7,401 bases of DNA, taken from Oscillospiraceae bacterium. Its GTDB lineage: Bacteria > Bacillota > Clostridia > Oscillospirales > Ruminococcaceae. This document shows, piece by piece, positions 1-5,865 of this stretch. How positions within the stretch are numbered: position 1 is the first letter of the stretch; every line of letters starts with the position of its first letter. The position numbers and the translations under genes were made by a program. The stretch covers positions 1-7,401 of the forward strand of contig CAAGDZ010000212.1 of the NCBI GenBank assembly GCA_900768735.1, in the 5' to 3' direction. Under the pieces are notes generated by a model. That model worked only from the letters and a program-made list of their open reading frames with translations, ran no database searches and was not told the DNA's origin.

Positions 1-156
1 CTTGTCACGATGCTGATACGCAGCTTCGGCACGATGCCCGAGGGCGTGTCCTACTCGATACTTATTATGAATATCCTCACCCCGCTTATCGACCGCTTTA
101 CCGTGCCACGGGCATTCGGACAGATTAAGCAAAGCAAGAAAGCAGGTGACAAGTGA
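1..156 (+). CDS. rnfD: RnfD, electron transport complex subunit D (3' end only)
   Basis: The window opens inside this gene; 51 codons and a TGA stop remain in frame 1. RnfD is an integral membrane subunit of the Rnf complex that carries a covalently bound FMN and belongs to the membrane part of the ferredoxin:NAD+ electron path. The visible stretch contains PEGVSYSILIMNILTPLIDR followed by a basic tail, which matches the conserved last transmembrane helix and C-terminus of RnfD/NqrB-type proteins. The FMN-binding threonine lies upstream, outside the window. The stop codon overlaps the rnfG start (TGATG), indicating coupled translation. Identification rests on this C-terminal motif plus the rnfG-E-A-B genes that follow. 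Confidence 0.93.
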   Translation, partial: LVTMLIRSFGTMPEGVSYSILIMNILTPLIDRFTVPRAFGQIKQSKKAGDK

Positions 157-731
157 TGATAGCAAAGATAAAACCCGTGCTTGTGCTGTCCGTCATCTGC
201 ACGCTTGTCTGCGCGCTGCTGATAGTCACCTACAACCTCACCTACGTTGACACCTCGGGCGTAATCACCGACGATCTGAGAGCCGCCTGTGTTGCCGTTG
301 ACGGCGAGTGTGAGTTCGCGCTTGTCACCGACCGTGCGGCGGCGGGACTTGACGGCGAGGAGTTCGACAGCGTTTTAAAGATAGTTAAAAACAAGGACAA
401 GGGCACGTTCCTTTTTGAGGTTGTCACCGACGGCTACTCCGCCGACGGTATCGACGTCGTTATCGGCATGACCGACGACGGCAAGGTGAGCGGAATCGCG
501 GTTGTCGCCCTCGGCGAGACCCCCGGTCTTGGCACAAAGATAAACGATACCGCCTTTTTCGATAAGTTCAAGGGCGCGTCAGATACGATTACAATATCAA
601 AAAATCCGCCCAAAGCCGACAACGAAATTCAGGCGGTGACGGGCGCAACCTACTCGTCAAAGGGTCTGGCAAGCGCGGTAAACACCGCGATTTCCGCCTA
701 CGGCAGACTAAATAAGGAGGTGCAGGCATGA
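156..731 (+). CDS. rnfG: RnfG, FMN-binding subunit of the Rnf complex
   Basis: This 191-aa protein is the single-span, extracytoplasmic flavoprotein subunit of Rnf, homologous to NqrC. One N-terminal transmembrane helix (about residues 6-28) is followed by an FMN-binding domain. ETPGLG (about residues 121-126), typical of RnfG/NqrC, is present. The FMN attachment motif VTGATYSS follows, with Thr165 as the expected site of the phosphoester-linked FMN added by the ApbE flavin transferase. The residue two before this motif is Gln, where many homologues have Asp; as I recall, Gln is common in Firmicutes. I chose the ATG at 156 over the GTG at 153 because AGGTG at 144-148 then lies 7 bases away and the start overlaps the rnfD stop. 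The gene ends with a 4-base ATGA overlap with rnfE. Confidence 0.95.
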   Translation: MIAKIKPVLVLSVICTLVCALLIVTYNLTYVDTSGVITDDLRAACVAVDGECEFALVTDRAAAGLDGEEFDSVLKIVKNKDKGTFLFEVVTDGYSADGIDVVIGMTDDGKVSGIAVVALGETPGLGTKINDTAFFDKFKGASDTITISKNPPKADNEIQAVTGATYSSKGLASAVNTAISAYGRLNKEVQA

Positions 732-1411
732 GCTATCTGAAAGAATTTACCAAAGGTATAATCAAGGAAAACCCTAACATGGTCATGCTGCTCGGTATGT
801 GTCCGACCCTCGCGGTCACCACGATGGCGGTAAACGGCCTCGGCATGGGACTTTCCACCACCTTTGTTCTGGTCTGCTCTAACATAGTTATTTCACTGCT
901 TAAAAAGGTGATACCGAATACGGTCAGACTACCCGCCTACATAGTTATCATCGCGGGCTTTGTTACGTTTGTAAGCCTTATGCTGCAGGCTTTCCTGCCG
1001 GATATTTATTCAAGTCTTGGTATGTTTTTAAGCCTTATCACGGTAAACTGTATAATTTTAGGAAGAGCGGAGATGTTCGCGTCGAAAAACAAGGTACTCC
1101 CCTCGATTTTTGACGGTCTGGGCATGGGTCTGGGCTTCACCCTCACACTCGTGCTGGTAGGCTCGGTAAGAGAAATCCTCGGCGCGGGTCAGTGGTTCGG
1201 CATCACAATCTGCCCTGACTTTTTGGAGCCTATGACATTGTTTATTCTCCCCGCCGGCGGATTTTTCGTGCTCGGCTCGATAATCGCGATAGTAAACCGC
1301 CTTATGAAGAAAAAGCCGCGCGAGATAGGCTGTCTGGGCTGCCCGAACGCGGAGCATTGTATCGGCTGTCCCTCAGCCGAAAATAGCGAAGGTAAGGAGG
1401 GCAACGCATAA
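728..1411 (+). CDS. rnfE: RnfE, membrane subunit of the Rnf complex with a cysteine-rich C-terminal tail
   Basis: A 227-aa protein with about six transmembrane helices, homologous to NqrD and paralogous to RnfA. Together with RnfA it forms the membrane core that holds a [2Fe-2S] cluster between the two half-channel subunits. The expected ligand cysteines are visible as Cys25 in LLGMCPTLAV and Cys108 in LITVNCIILG. The start is ATG 728, overlapping the rnfG stop by 4 bases, with AAGGAGG at 714-720. The unusual part is the cytoplasmic-looking tail after the last helix and a basic KKK stretch. It carries Cys202-x2-Cys205-x5-Cys211-x2-Cys214, a pattern able to bind Zn or an Fe-S cluster. RnfE would not normally need this for its core function, so the role of the tail is unknown. 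Confidence 0.95.
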   Translation: MSYLKEFTKGIIKENPNMVMLLGMCPTLAVTTMAVNGLGMGLSTTFVLVCSNIVISLLKKVIPNTVRLPAYIVIIAGFVTFVSLMLQAFLPDIYSSLGMFLSLITVNCIILGRAEMFASKNKVLPSIFDGLGMGLGFTLTLVLVGSVREILGAGQWFGITICPDFLEPMTLFILPAGGFFVLGSIIAIVNRLMKKKPREIGCLGCPNAEHCIGCPSAENSEGKEGNA

Positions 1412-2010
1412 TGGAGCTTGCTAAAAACCTCTGTATAATCCTGCTTACAGGTATCCTCACCGAGAACTTCGTACTGTCAAAATTCCTCGGCATCTGCCCC
1501 TTTCTCGGCGTATCGAAGAAGCTGAACAGCTCTATCGGCATGGGCGCGGCGGTTACGTTTGTAATGGTCTGCGCAAGCCTTGTTACATATCCGATATATT
1601 ACGGAATCCTCGTGCCGCTGCACATCGAGTACATGAACACGATAGCGTTTATTCTCGTAATCGCGGTGTTCGTCCAGCTTGTCGAGATGGTTATGAAAAA
1701 GTATATGCCGCCGCTGTACAAGTCGCTCGGCGTGTATCTGCCGCTTATCACCACAAACTGCGCGGTACTCGGCGTAACGCTTCTGAACCTCACCAAGGAC
1801 TATAATCTGCTTGAGTCGGTGATAAACTCGCTCGGAGCGGGTCTCGGCTTTATGATAGCGATGATTATTTTCGCGGGCGTGCGCGGACGACTGGAGCACT
1901 GCGATGTACCAAAGGCGCTGCGCGGCGCACCGATAACGCTGATGGCGGCGTCAATCGTGTCGCTTGCCTTTATTGGCTTCGGCGGAGTAGTTGACGGAAT
2001 CTTCGGCTGA
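1411..2010 (+). CDS. rnfA: RnfA, membrane subunit of the Rnf complex
   Basis: A 199-aa integral membrane protein with about six helices, homologous to NqrE and to RnfE, and of normal family length. It pairs with RnfE in the inverted-topology membrane core and contributes two cysteine ligands to the shared [2Fe-2S] cluster: Cys29 in FLGICPFLGV and Cys117 in ITTNCAVLGV. Both are present. The N-terminal TENFVLSKFLGICPF block and the C-terminal region from VRGRLEHCDVPKALRG onward are diagnostic. The ATG at 1411 overlaps the rnfE TAA by one base (TAATG), with AAGGAGG at 1394-1400. It is the last gene of the overlapping D-G-E-A set; a 316-bp gap separates it from rnfB. Confidence 0.96.
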   Translation: MELAKNLCIILLTGILTENFVLSKFLGICPFLGVSKKLNSSIGMGAAVTFVMVCASLVTYPIYYGILVPLHIEYMNTIAFILVIAVFVQLVEMVMKKYMPPLYKSLGVYLPLITTNCAVLGVTLLNLTKDYNLLESVINSLGAGLGFMIAMIIFAGVRGRLEHCDVPKALRGAPITLMAASIVSLAFIGFGGVVDGIFG

Positions 2011-2043
2011 GGCGTGCCGCCTCGGGCAGACGGCAGGGACGCC
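2011..2043 (+). repeat. GC-rich hairpin directly after rnfA
   Basis: Starting right after the rnfA stop, GGCG-TGCCG can pair with CGGCA-CGCC around an 11-nt loop, with a 4-nt bulge on the 3' side. It lacks a following T-tract, so it is not a standard intrinsic terminator. It might protect the upstream transcript's 3' end or cause pausing before rnfB; this is inference. Confidence 0.4.
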
Positions 2044-2061
2044 GTAAAGCGGGCACCCCAA

Positions 2062-2082
2062 GTCGCCGCACGACGCGGCGAC
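2062..2082 (+). repeat. Perfect 8-bp inverted repeat in the rnfA-rnfB gap
   Basis: GTCGCCGC (2062-2069) and GCGGCGAC (2075-2082) are perfect reverse complements around the loop ACGAC. No T-run follows, so this is a stable GC hairpin rather than a canonical rho-independent terminator. It could attenuate or stabilise the transcript between rnfA and rnfB. Confidence 0.55.
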
Positions 2083-2094
2083 CCTAAGTGACCG

Positions 2095-2169
2095 CAAATC
2101 CGTCAGCGATAAACCTCGATGTCTATAAAGGTTATCAACCGCGACGGTTACACGATAGTGCGGATTTTG
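2095..2169 (+). ncRNA. Candidate three-way-junction RNA element upstream of rnfB
   Basis: The sequence can fold with an outer stem, CAAATCCG (2095-2102) with CGGATTTTG (2161-2169, one slipped T). It encloses two hairpins. The first pairs ATAAACCT (2109-2116) with AGGTTAT (2129-2135), with one bulged A. The second pairs AACCG (2137-2141) with CGGTT (2145-2149) around the loop CGA. Together they make a plausible three-way junction. I do not recognise it as any named riboswitch or leader family, and short stems of this size can arise by chance. It may instead be part of a dispersed repeat. The position, within the leader of rnfB, is the main reason to note it. Confidence 0.25.
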
Positions 2170-2219
2170 AATTTATAAATGCACTAGCCTTGTCATACGC
2201 ACCAACTGTTAAAGCGGGG

Positions 2220-2238
2220 TTTGGGGCGTAGCCCCAAA
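2220..2238 (+). repeat. Perfect 8-bp inverted repeat
   Basis: TTTGGGGC (2220-2227) and GCCCCAAA (2231-2238) pair perfectly around GTA. A short GGGG run lies just before it. I recall similar short palindromes scattered between genes in gut Clostridia, so this is probably part of a dispersed repeat; that comparison is from memory, not a search. Confidence 0.55.
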
Positions 2239-2246
2239 TCTTAATC

Positions 2247-2294
2247 CCCCCTCCCAAGGGGAGGGGGCAAGGGGGGTGGGGATAACTTGCCCCC
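2247..2294 (+). repeat. G/C-run palindromic repeat with alternative pairings and a G-quadruplex motif
   Basis: Two mutually exclusive hairpins can form. CCCCCTCCC (2247-2255) pairs with GGGAGGGGG (2259-2267). Alternatively GGGGGCAAG (2263-2271) pairs with CTTGCCCCC (2286-2294). The middle (2258-2281) consists of four G-runs of 4, 5, 6 and 4 separated by 1, 3 and 1 bases, a strong G-quadruplex pattern on the coding strand and hence in the mRNA. The element ends 32 bases before the rnfB ATG. It resembles, in inverted orientation, the C/G palindrome at 7101-7123, which suggests a dispersed repeat family. Confidence 0.6.
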
Positions 2295-2326
2295 CCGCAG
2301 GTGCAACCCGCAAGAAAGGAACTAAA

Positions 2327-3124
2327 ATGACCGAATATATTTTACCCATAATAATCTTCCTCGCCTTTGGCGCTCTCGCGGGCGTTCTCCTGCTCGTCGC
2401 GTCAAAGCTTCTCGCCGTAAAGACCGACGAGACCGCTTCAAAAATCCTCGAGGTTCTCCCCGGGGCAAACTGCGGCGGCTGCGGCTATTCCGGCTGCGAG
2501 GGCTACGCAAACGCAATCGCGACAAAGGGCGCGCCGGTAAACCTCTGCAAGCCCGGCGGTGCGGACACCATGAAGGCTATCGGCGCTATCATGGGTCAGG
2601 AGACCGGCGAGTTTGTCCGCGAGGTCGCCTTTGTCCGCTGTAACGGAAACTGCTCGGCGACCTCGGACAAATACACCTACACCGGCACCCCGTCCTGCAC
2701 CGCAGTAGAAAAGTTCTACAACGGAAAAGGCAGCTGCCGCTTCGGCTGTGCGGGTCTCGGTGACTGTGTCGCTGTCTGCGACAACAACGCAATCCGGATA
2801 GAAAACGGCGTCGCGGTGGTAAACCCCGCGCTTTGCGGCGGCTGTGGAAAGTGCGTTTCCGCCTGTCCTAACCACCTTATTTTCTTGCGCAAGGAAACAA
2901 GCCATGTTGCCCTTCGCTGCTCGTCAATGGATGTAGGAAAGGCGACCCGCGCCGTCTGCAAAAACGGCTGTATTGCCTGCAAGATATGTGAGAAAAAATG
3001 CCCCGAGGGCGCTATAACCGTCTCCGACAACCACGCGGTTATCGATTACGGAAAGTGCACCTCCTGCGGAACCTGCGTAAGTGCCTGCCCGTCAAAGTGT
3101 CTGGTTATGCTGCCTGAGTGCTAA
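2327..3124 (+). CDS. rnfB: RnfB, multi-cluster ferredoxin-type subunit of the Rnf complex
   Basis: A 265-aa iron-sulfur protein that is anchored by one N-terminal helix (about 5-28). It is thought to be the entry point for electrons from reduced ferredoxin. After the helix comes the RnfB-type 4Fe-4S motif Cys49-x2-Cys52-x4-Cys57-x16-Cys74 (ANCGGCGYSGC). Next comes a region with Cys105, 109 and 124 and the set Cys137/141/147/151. Three ferredoxin-type CxxCxxCxxxCP motifs follow, at 170-180, 215/218/221/225 and 244-254, for 27 cysteines in all. This many-cluster layout is usual in clostridial RnfB. I chose ATG 2327 because AAAGGA (2315-2320) sits 6 bases upstream and the protein then begins at the usual hydrophobic helix; the in-frame GTG at 2276 would add 17 residues read from the C-run repeat. 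It sits in the normal place (after rnfA) but behind a 316-bp structured gap. Confidence 0.95.
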   Translation: MTEYILPIIIFLAFGALAGVLLLVASKLLAVKTDETASKILEVLPGANCGGCGYSGCEGYANAIATKGAPVNLCKPGGADTMKAIGAIMGQETGEFVREVAFVRCNGNCSATSDKYTYTGTPSCTAVEKFYNGKGSCRFGCAGLGDCVAVCDNNAIRIENGVAVVNPALCGGCGKCVSACPNHLIFLRKETSHVALRCSSMDVGKATRAVCKNGCIACKICEKKCPEGAITVSDNHAVIDYGKCTSCGTCVSACPSKCLVMLPEC

Positions 3125-3176
3125 GCGTTCCGCTTGCACAAACGTAGCCGAACCCACCCCACGAAAGGACCACAAA

Positions 3177-3830
3177 ATGCAAGAATATCAAAATCAACCC
3201 CAATCCCCCCGTGAAGCGAGAATAAACTCCGCCCGCCGCCGTCTCGACTCCTCCCCCCTCCCCTTAAAATGGTTCAAATTCTTCAAATGGGTAGTAATCA
3301 CCGCCCACATAATAATGGGCGGCATATCCGCGATAACATCAATAGTATCGCTATTCGCGGCTAAAGCGCCCGACGTTCAGGCGGCTCTCCCCGCCGACCT
3401 GCTGAACCTATACTCTCTGTACTGCATAATCTGCGTAGCGCTTGCCATAGCCGACATCGTGCTGGCGGTATTCCTTTTCAGAAAGCTCTCCGAGCTTACC
3501 CCCGGCGCGTATACGTTCCTAAAAGTCTACATCATATTTGTGTGGGTCTACAACGTGGCGAGCGAGGCGCTGGCTGAATATTTCAAAGCGCGTATGTTCC
3601 CCGACGCCTACACCGACAACATATTCGGCGTGGTCGCAATCTCCGCGGTTTTCGCGTTTATCTGGGTCGCTCTGAATCTCGTCTACTTCTCAAAGCGCCG
3701 CTATCTGTTTTACGATGAAGACCCCGACGAAGCGCCGCGTGTGGTGTACACCGACAGATTCTGCCCCTACTGCGGAGCGGAGCTTTCAGAAAATTCGTCA
3801 TTCTGCGACAAGTGCGGTAAGAATCTGTAA
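3177..3830 (+). CDS. Four-helix membrane protein with C-terminal zinc ribbon (paralogue 1)
   Basis: A 217-aa protein of unknown function. The N-terminus is hydrophilic and basic, with RINSARRRLDSSPLPLKWF just before the membrane. Four predicted transmembrane helices follow (about 36-60, 77-101, 113-131, 150-172). FRKLSELTPGAY (101-112) sits between helices 2 and 3, and a basic SKRRYLF follows helix 4. The C-terminus is a zinc ribbon of the zinc_ribbon_2 type: Cys196-x2-Cys199-x10-Cys210-x2-Cys213, ending at GKNL. The start is ATG 3177 with AAAGGA at 3164-3169; an upstream in-frame ATG at 3081 lies inside rnfB and has no suitable site. It begins 52 bases after rnfB and could be read through from it. 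Its closest visible relative is the next gene. The terminal ribbon suggests a protein-protein or protein-nucleic acid contact on one face of the membrane; this is inference. Confidence 0.85.
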   Translation: MQEYQNQPQSPREARINSARRRLDSSPLPLKWFKFFKWVVITAHIIMGGISAITSIVSLFAAKAPDVQAALPADLLNLYSLYCIICVALAIADIVLAVFLFRKLSELTPGAYTFLKVYIIFVWVYNVASEALAEYFKARMFPDAYTDNIFGVVAISAVFAFIWVALNLVYFSKRRYLFYDEDPDEAPRVVYTDRFCPYCGAELSENSSFCDKCGKNL

Positions 3831-3853
3831 CCGATAAGAAAGGCGGTCTTATT

Positions 3854-4501
3854 ATGAGCAGATATTCACGGCAAATCAGGATAGACGCCGCAAGGCGGCG
3901 AATAGAGGACAGCCCTCTCCCGCTCACCTGGTTCGATTTTTTTAAGCGAGGGTCTCTGCCCTTTCAGGTTATTGCGGCGGTCGCGTCTGCGGCGGCGCTT
4001 GTCATAATCGCCGTTTATATCAATAATCCTGCGGTAAACGCCATCCCGTTTGATACACTCAGAAACACGGTCACCGGCTACTGCGTTACCTTCGCGGTGC
4101 TGTCCGTTTTTTCCGCGGCGCTTGCGATACTCCTTTTCAGAAAGCTGTCCGAGCTTACCGTCGGCGCATACCGCCTTACTCTTATAAACCTTATTTATAC
4201 CGTCACTTACGGCTTATCAAAAATAACTATCGGCAGGTTTTTCCTGCTTGTCGTTTCAGAGCAAAGCACCGCCGAATACGAGGCTTCTCTGTTCACCTTT
4301 ATGATGTTGTTGCTCACATCGTGGGCGATAGTAAACTTTATTTATTTTCGCAACCGTCGCTATCTGTTCCAAAGCTGCGCCCTCAGACCCGACTGCTTTA
4401 AAACCGCCGAAAAAATCTACACCTGCAGGTTCTGTCCCTACTGCGGCGCAAAGCTTGCGGAAAATTCAACCCTGTGCGACAAGTGCGGGAAGAATCTGTA
4501 A
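3854..4501 (+). CDS. Four-helix membrane protein with C-terminal zinc ribbon (paralogue 2)
   Basis: A 215-aa tandem paralogue of the preceding gene, separated by only 23 bases. The shared blocks run in the same order: RRRIEDSPLPLTWFDFFK (14-31), then a helix pair, then FRKLSELTVGAY (95-106), helices 3 and 4, FRNRRYLF, and the terminal ribbon Cys194-x2-Cys197-x10-Cys208-x2-Cys211 with the same GKNL end. The membrane helices themselves are much less alike, so selection appears to hold the cytoplasmic-looking motifs and the ribbon. This copy has extra cysteines at 175, 181 and 191 just before the ribbon. The start is ATG 3854 with AAAGG at 3839-3843, 10 bases away. DNA is also close over the FRKLSEL and ribbon segments, supporting duplication. 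Function is unknown. Confidence 0.85.
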   Translation: MSRYSRQIRIDAARRRIEDSPLPLTWFDFFKRGSLPFQVIAAVASAAALVIIAVYINNPAVNAIPFDTLRNTVTGYCVTFAVLSVFSAALAILLFRKLSELTVGAYRLTLINLIYTVTYGLSKITIGRFFLLVVSEQSTAEYEASLFTFMMLLLTSWAIVNFIYFRNRRYLFQSCALRPDCFKTAEKIYTCRFCPYCGAKLAENSTLCDKCGKNL

Positions 4502-4573
4502 CTCCCACCGACAGACACGCTTACACCGCCCCACCGCCGATATTCCCCCAGTAACAAAAAAAGGAATGATGAA

Positions 4574-5755
4574 ATGAAACCCACCGAGCTGTTCACCGCA
4601 GGCTTTGCGGAGATAAAAAACCGGCTGCCCTTCGGCGCAGTCGCAAAATTCAAGCGACAGAAAATCGAAAACAAGACCGGCGCGCAGATGCTCTCCTCCT
4701 GCGTTTCCCGCTACAACTGCCGCATTATCCCGATAGCCGCTGTCATAATGATAATCTGCACCTTTGTCAGCGCGCTCTTAGAGGGCGGTATCTCGCAAAG
4801 CGGCTCTGCCGACATAGCCGGCGAGCTGCTGATTTTAGTCACCGCGGTCTGCGCCGTCGGCTTCGGCTTTTATTTCAGCGGCAGATACCCCGCGTACTAC
4901 CCGTACGTTTTCTGGGGGCTGTTCCTGCTCTCCTACTGCATAAAGGTGACCGGCTCCGCCGCAGGCGCAACCGGACTTTCCCAGACCGTAGTAACAATAG
5001 CGGTACTGTGCGCCGTGCCGGTGTTTGCACCCGCCGCCGCGGCTTTGTTCCTGCTCGCAGTACCCGCCTACTACACCGTGGTATGCTGTATAAACGATGT
5101 TTCCGGCTACTATCCGTTCACCGTGTTCGGACTTGCCCTGCTCGGCTTTCTCATCTCCTGCACAATCTACACGCTGTTTGCCACCCGCATGATAAACTCA
5201 AAGCGCATACGCGAGGACAAGGAGCGCATAAAGCTCTCCTCCGTCATGGACAGCCGCACCGGTCTGTACACCCGCACCTACGGAATCGAACAGGCGTCAG
5301 CTATGATAAACAGCGGGAAGAATGCCGCTTTGCTGCTGGTTGACATCGACCGCTTTTCCGAGTACAACCGCATATACGGCACGCAAAAGGCGGACAAGGT
5401 ACTCCAGCAGATATGCAACTGCGTGAAGATAGTGGCAAAGTCAGCCACCGACATAATCTGCCGCTTTGAGGGCGACCGGCTGATGATATGTATGCCCGCC
5501 GCCTCCGACAAGGACGCTATCATGATGAGCGAGGAGATACGCAGCAGCATACGCACGATGGATATTTCCTTCCCCGAAAACGCAAAATACCTCACCGTGA
5601 CCGTCACGGTGAGCGCCGCCCGCACCACCCTCGGAGATACCTTTGATACGGTATTCGACAAGGCACAGCGTTCGATGAACGCGGCAAAGCGCGCCGGCGG
5701 AAACTGCATAGCGTTTAAGGAACATACGTTCAGACCGGACAAGGAAAACCGCTGA
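4574..5755 (+). CDS. Multi-spanning membrane protein with degenerate GGDEF domain
   Basis: A 393-aa protein. A basic N-terminal segment (about 1-48) is followed by five to six transmembrane helices (about 50-203), a charged linker (204-225) and a GGDEF-fold domain (about 226-383). The fold is recognised from MDSRTGLYTR at the start, LLLVDIDRFSEYNRIYG (254-269) at the metal-binding strand, and the closing segment FDKAQRSMNAAKRAGGNCI. Diguanylate cyclases make c-di-GMP from GTP with a GG[D/E]EF loop; here the loop reads Glu299-Gly-Asp-Arg-Leu303. The inhibitory RxxD site, expected just upstream, reads SATD, and the usual FK..ND..GH residues are also altered. Catalysis is therefore unlikely, and a nucleotide-sensing or scaffold role is more plausible. 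The start is ATG 4574 with AAGGA at 4561-4565. The stop codon lies within a 15-bp repeat that recurs at 6995. Confidence 0.85.
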   Translation: MKPTELFTAGFAEIKNRLPFGAVAKFKRQKIENKTGAQMLSSCVSRYNCRIIPIAAVIMIICTFVSALLEGGISQSGSADIAGELLILVTAVCAVGFGFYFSGRYPAYYPYVFWGLFLLSYCIKVTGSAAGATGLSQTVVTIAVLCAVPVFAPAAAALFLLAVPAYYTVVCCINDVSGYYPFTVFGLALLGFLISCTIYTLFATRMINSKRIREDKERIKLSSVMDSRTGLYTRTYGIEQASAMINSGKNAALLLVDIDRFSEYNRIYGTQKADKVLQQICNCVKIVAKSATDIICRFEGDRLMICMPAASDKDAIMMSEEIRSSIRTMDISFPENAKYLTVTVTVSAARTTLGDTFDTVFDKAQRSMNAAKRAGGNCIAFKEHTFRPDKENR

Positions 5756-5758
5756 TTT
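5744..5758 (+). repeat. 15-bp direct repeat, copy 1, spanning the GGDEF gene stop
   Basis: GAAAACCGCTGATTT occurs here across the last codons and TGA stop of the GGDEF-type gene, and again exactly at 6995-7009 after the acyltransferase gene. The sequence after each copy is also loosely alike (T-rich, then CGC and CTGC). The two copies bracket one gene of different base composition. Confidence 0.75.
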
Positions 5759-5787
5759 TTCCGCAATCTGCGATAAAACGCAATATT

Positions 5788-5816
5788 TTGTCGCACAGAT
5801 TTACTGTTCATTTATA
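5788..5816 (+). promoter_or_regulatory. Possible sigma-70-type promoter for the acyltransferase gene
   Basis: TTGTCG (5788-5793) as a -35 box is followed after 17 bases by TTTATA (5811-5816), the start of an A+T-rich run TTTATATAGT. The position, about 50 bases before the ATG, and the 110-bp gap after the preceding gene suit an independent promoter. Both boxes are imperfect, so this is only a candidate. Confidence 0.3.
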
Positions 5817-5865
5817 TAGTCAGCGGAAATATTTATTCGACATATCAGAAAGGTATATTTGTATC

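Noticed and set aside
153..155. GTG start for rnfG
   Set aside because: It is only 4 bases from AGGTG; the ATG at 156 is better spaced and gives the typical stop-start overlap with rnfD.
2190..2213. Promoter for rnfB at TTGTCA
   Set aside because: TTGTCA is a fair -35 box, but no -10 box is found 16 to 18 bases after it; the nearest A+T stretch is 12 bases away.
2276..2326. N-terminal extension of rnfB from the GTG at 2276
   Set aside because: The 17 extra residues are read from the G/C-run repeat, no ribosome binding site precedes the GTG, and ATG 2327 has AAAGGA at 6 bases and gives the usual RnfB N-terminus.
2438..2905. 155-residue open frame on the - strand within rnfB
   Set aside because: It is antisense to the cysteine-rich rnfB coding sequence, has no recognisable domain or ribosome binding site, and is explained as a shadow of high-GC codons. 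The same applies to the - strand frames over rnfA (1477-1899) and the GGDEF gene (5278-5811).
3081..3176. Upstream ATG for the first zinc-ribbon gene
   Set aside because: It lies inside rnfB in another frame, and the added residues look like frame-shifted RnfB; ATG 3177 has a good site and matches the paralogue's N-terminus.
5008..5343. 111-residue + strand frame inside the GGDEF gene
   Set aside because: It has an Arg/His-rich composition typical of an out-of-frame reading and is wholly inside a well-supported gene.
5742..5763. Terminator after the GGDEF gene
   Set aside because: GGAAAA can pair with TTTTCC, but the stem is only six pairs, mostly A/T, and no T-run follows it.
5788..5865. 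TTG start extending the acyltransferase by 26 residues
   Set aside because: There is no ribosome binding site before it, the added segment is unlike the family, and it overlaps the likely promoter.
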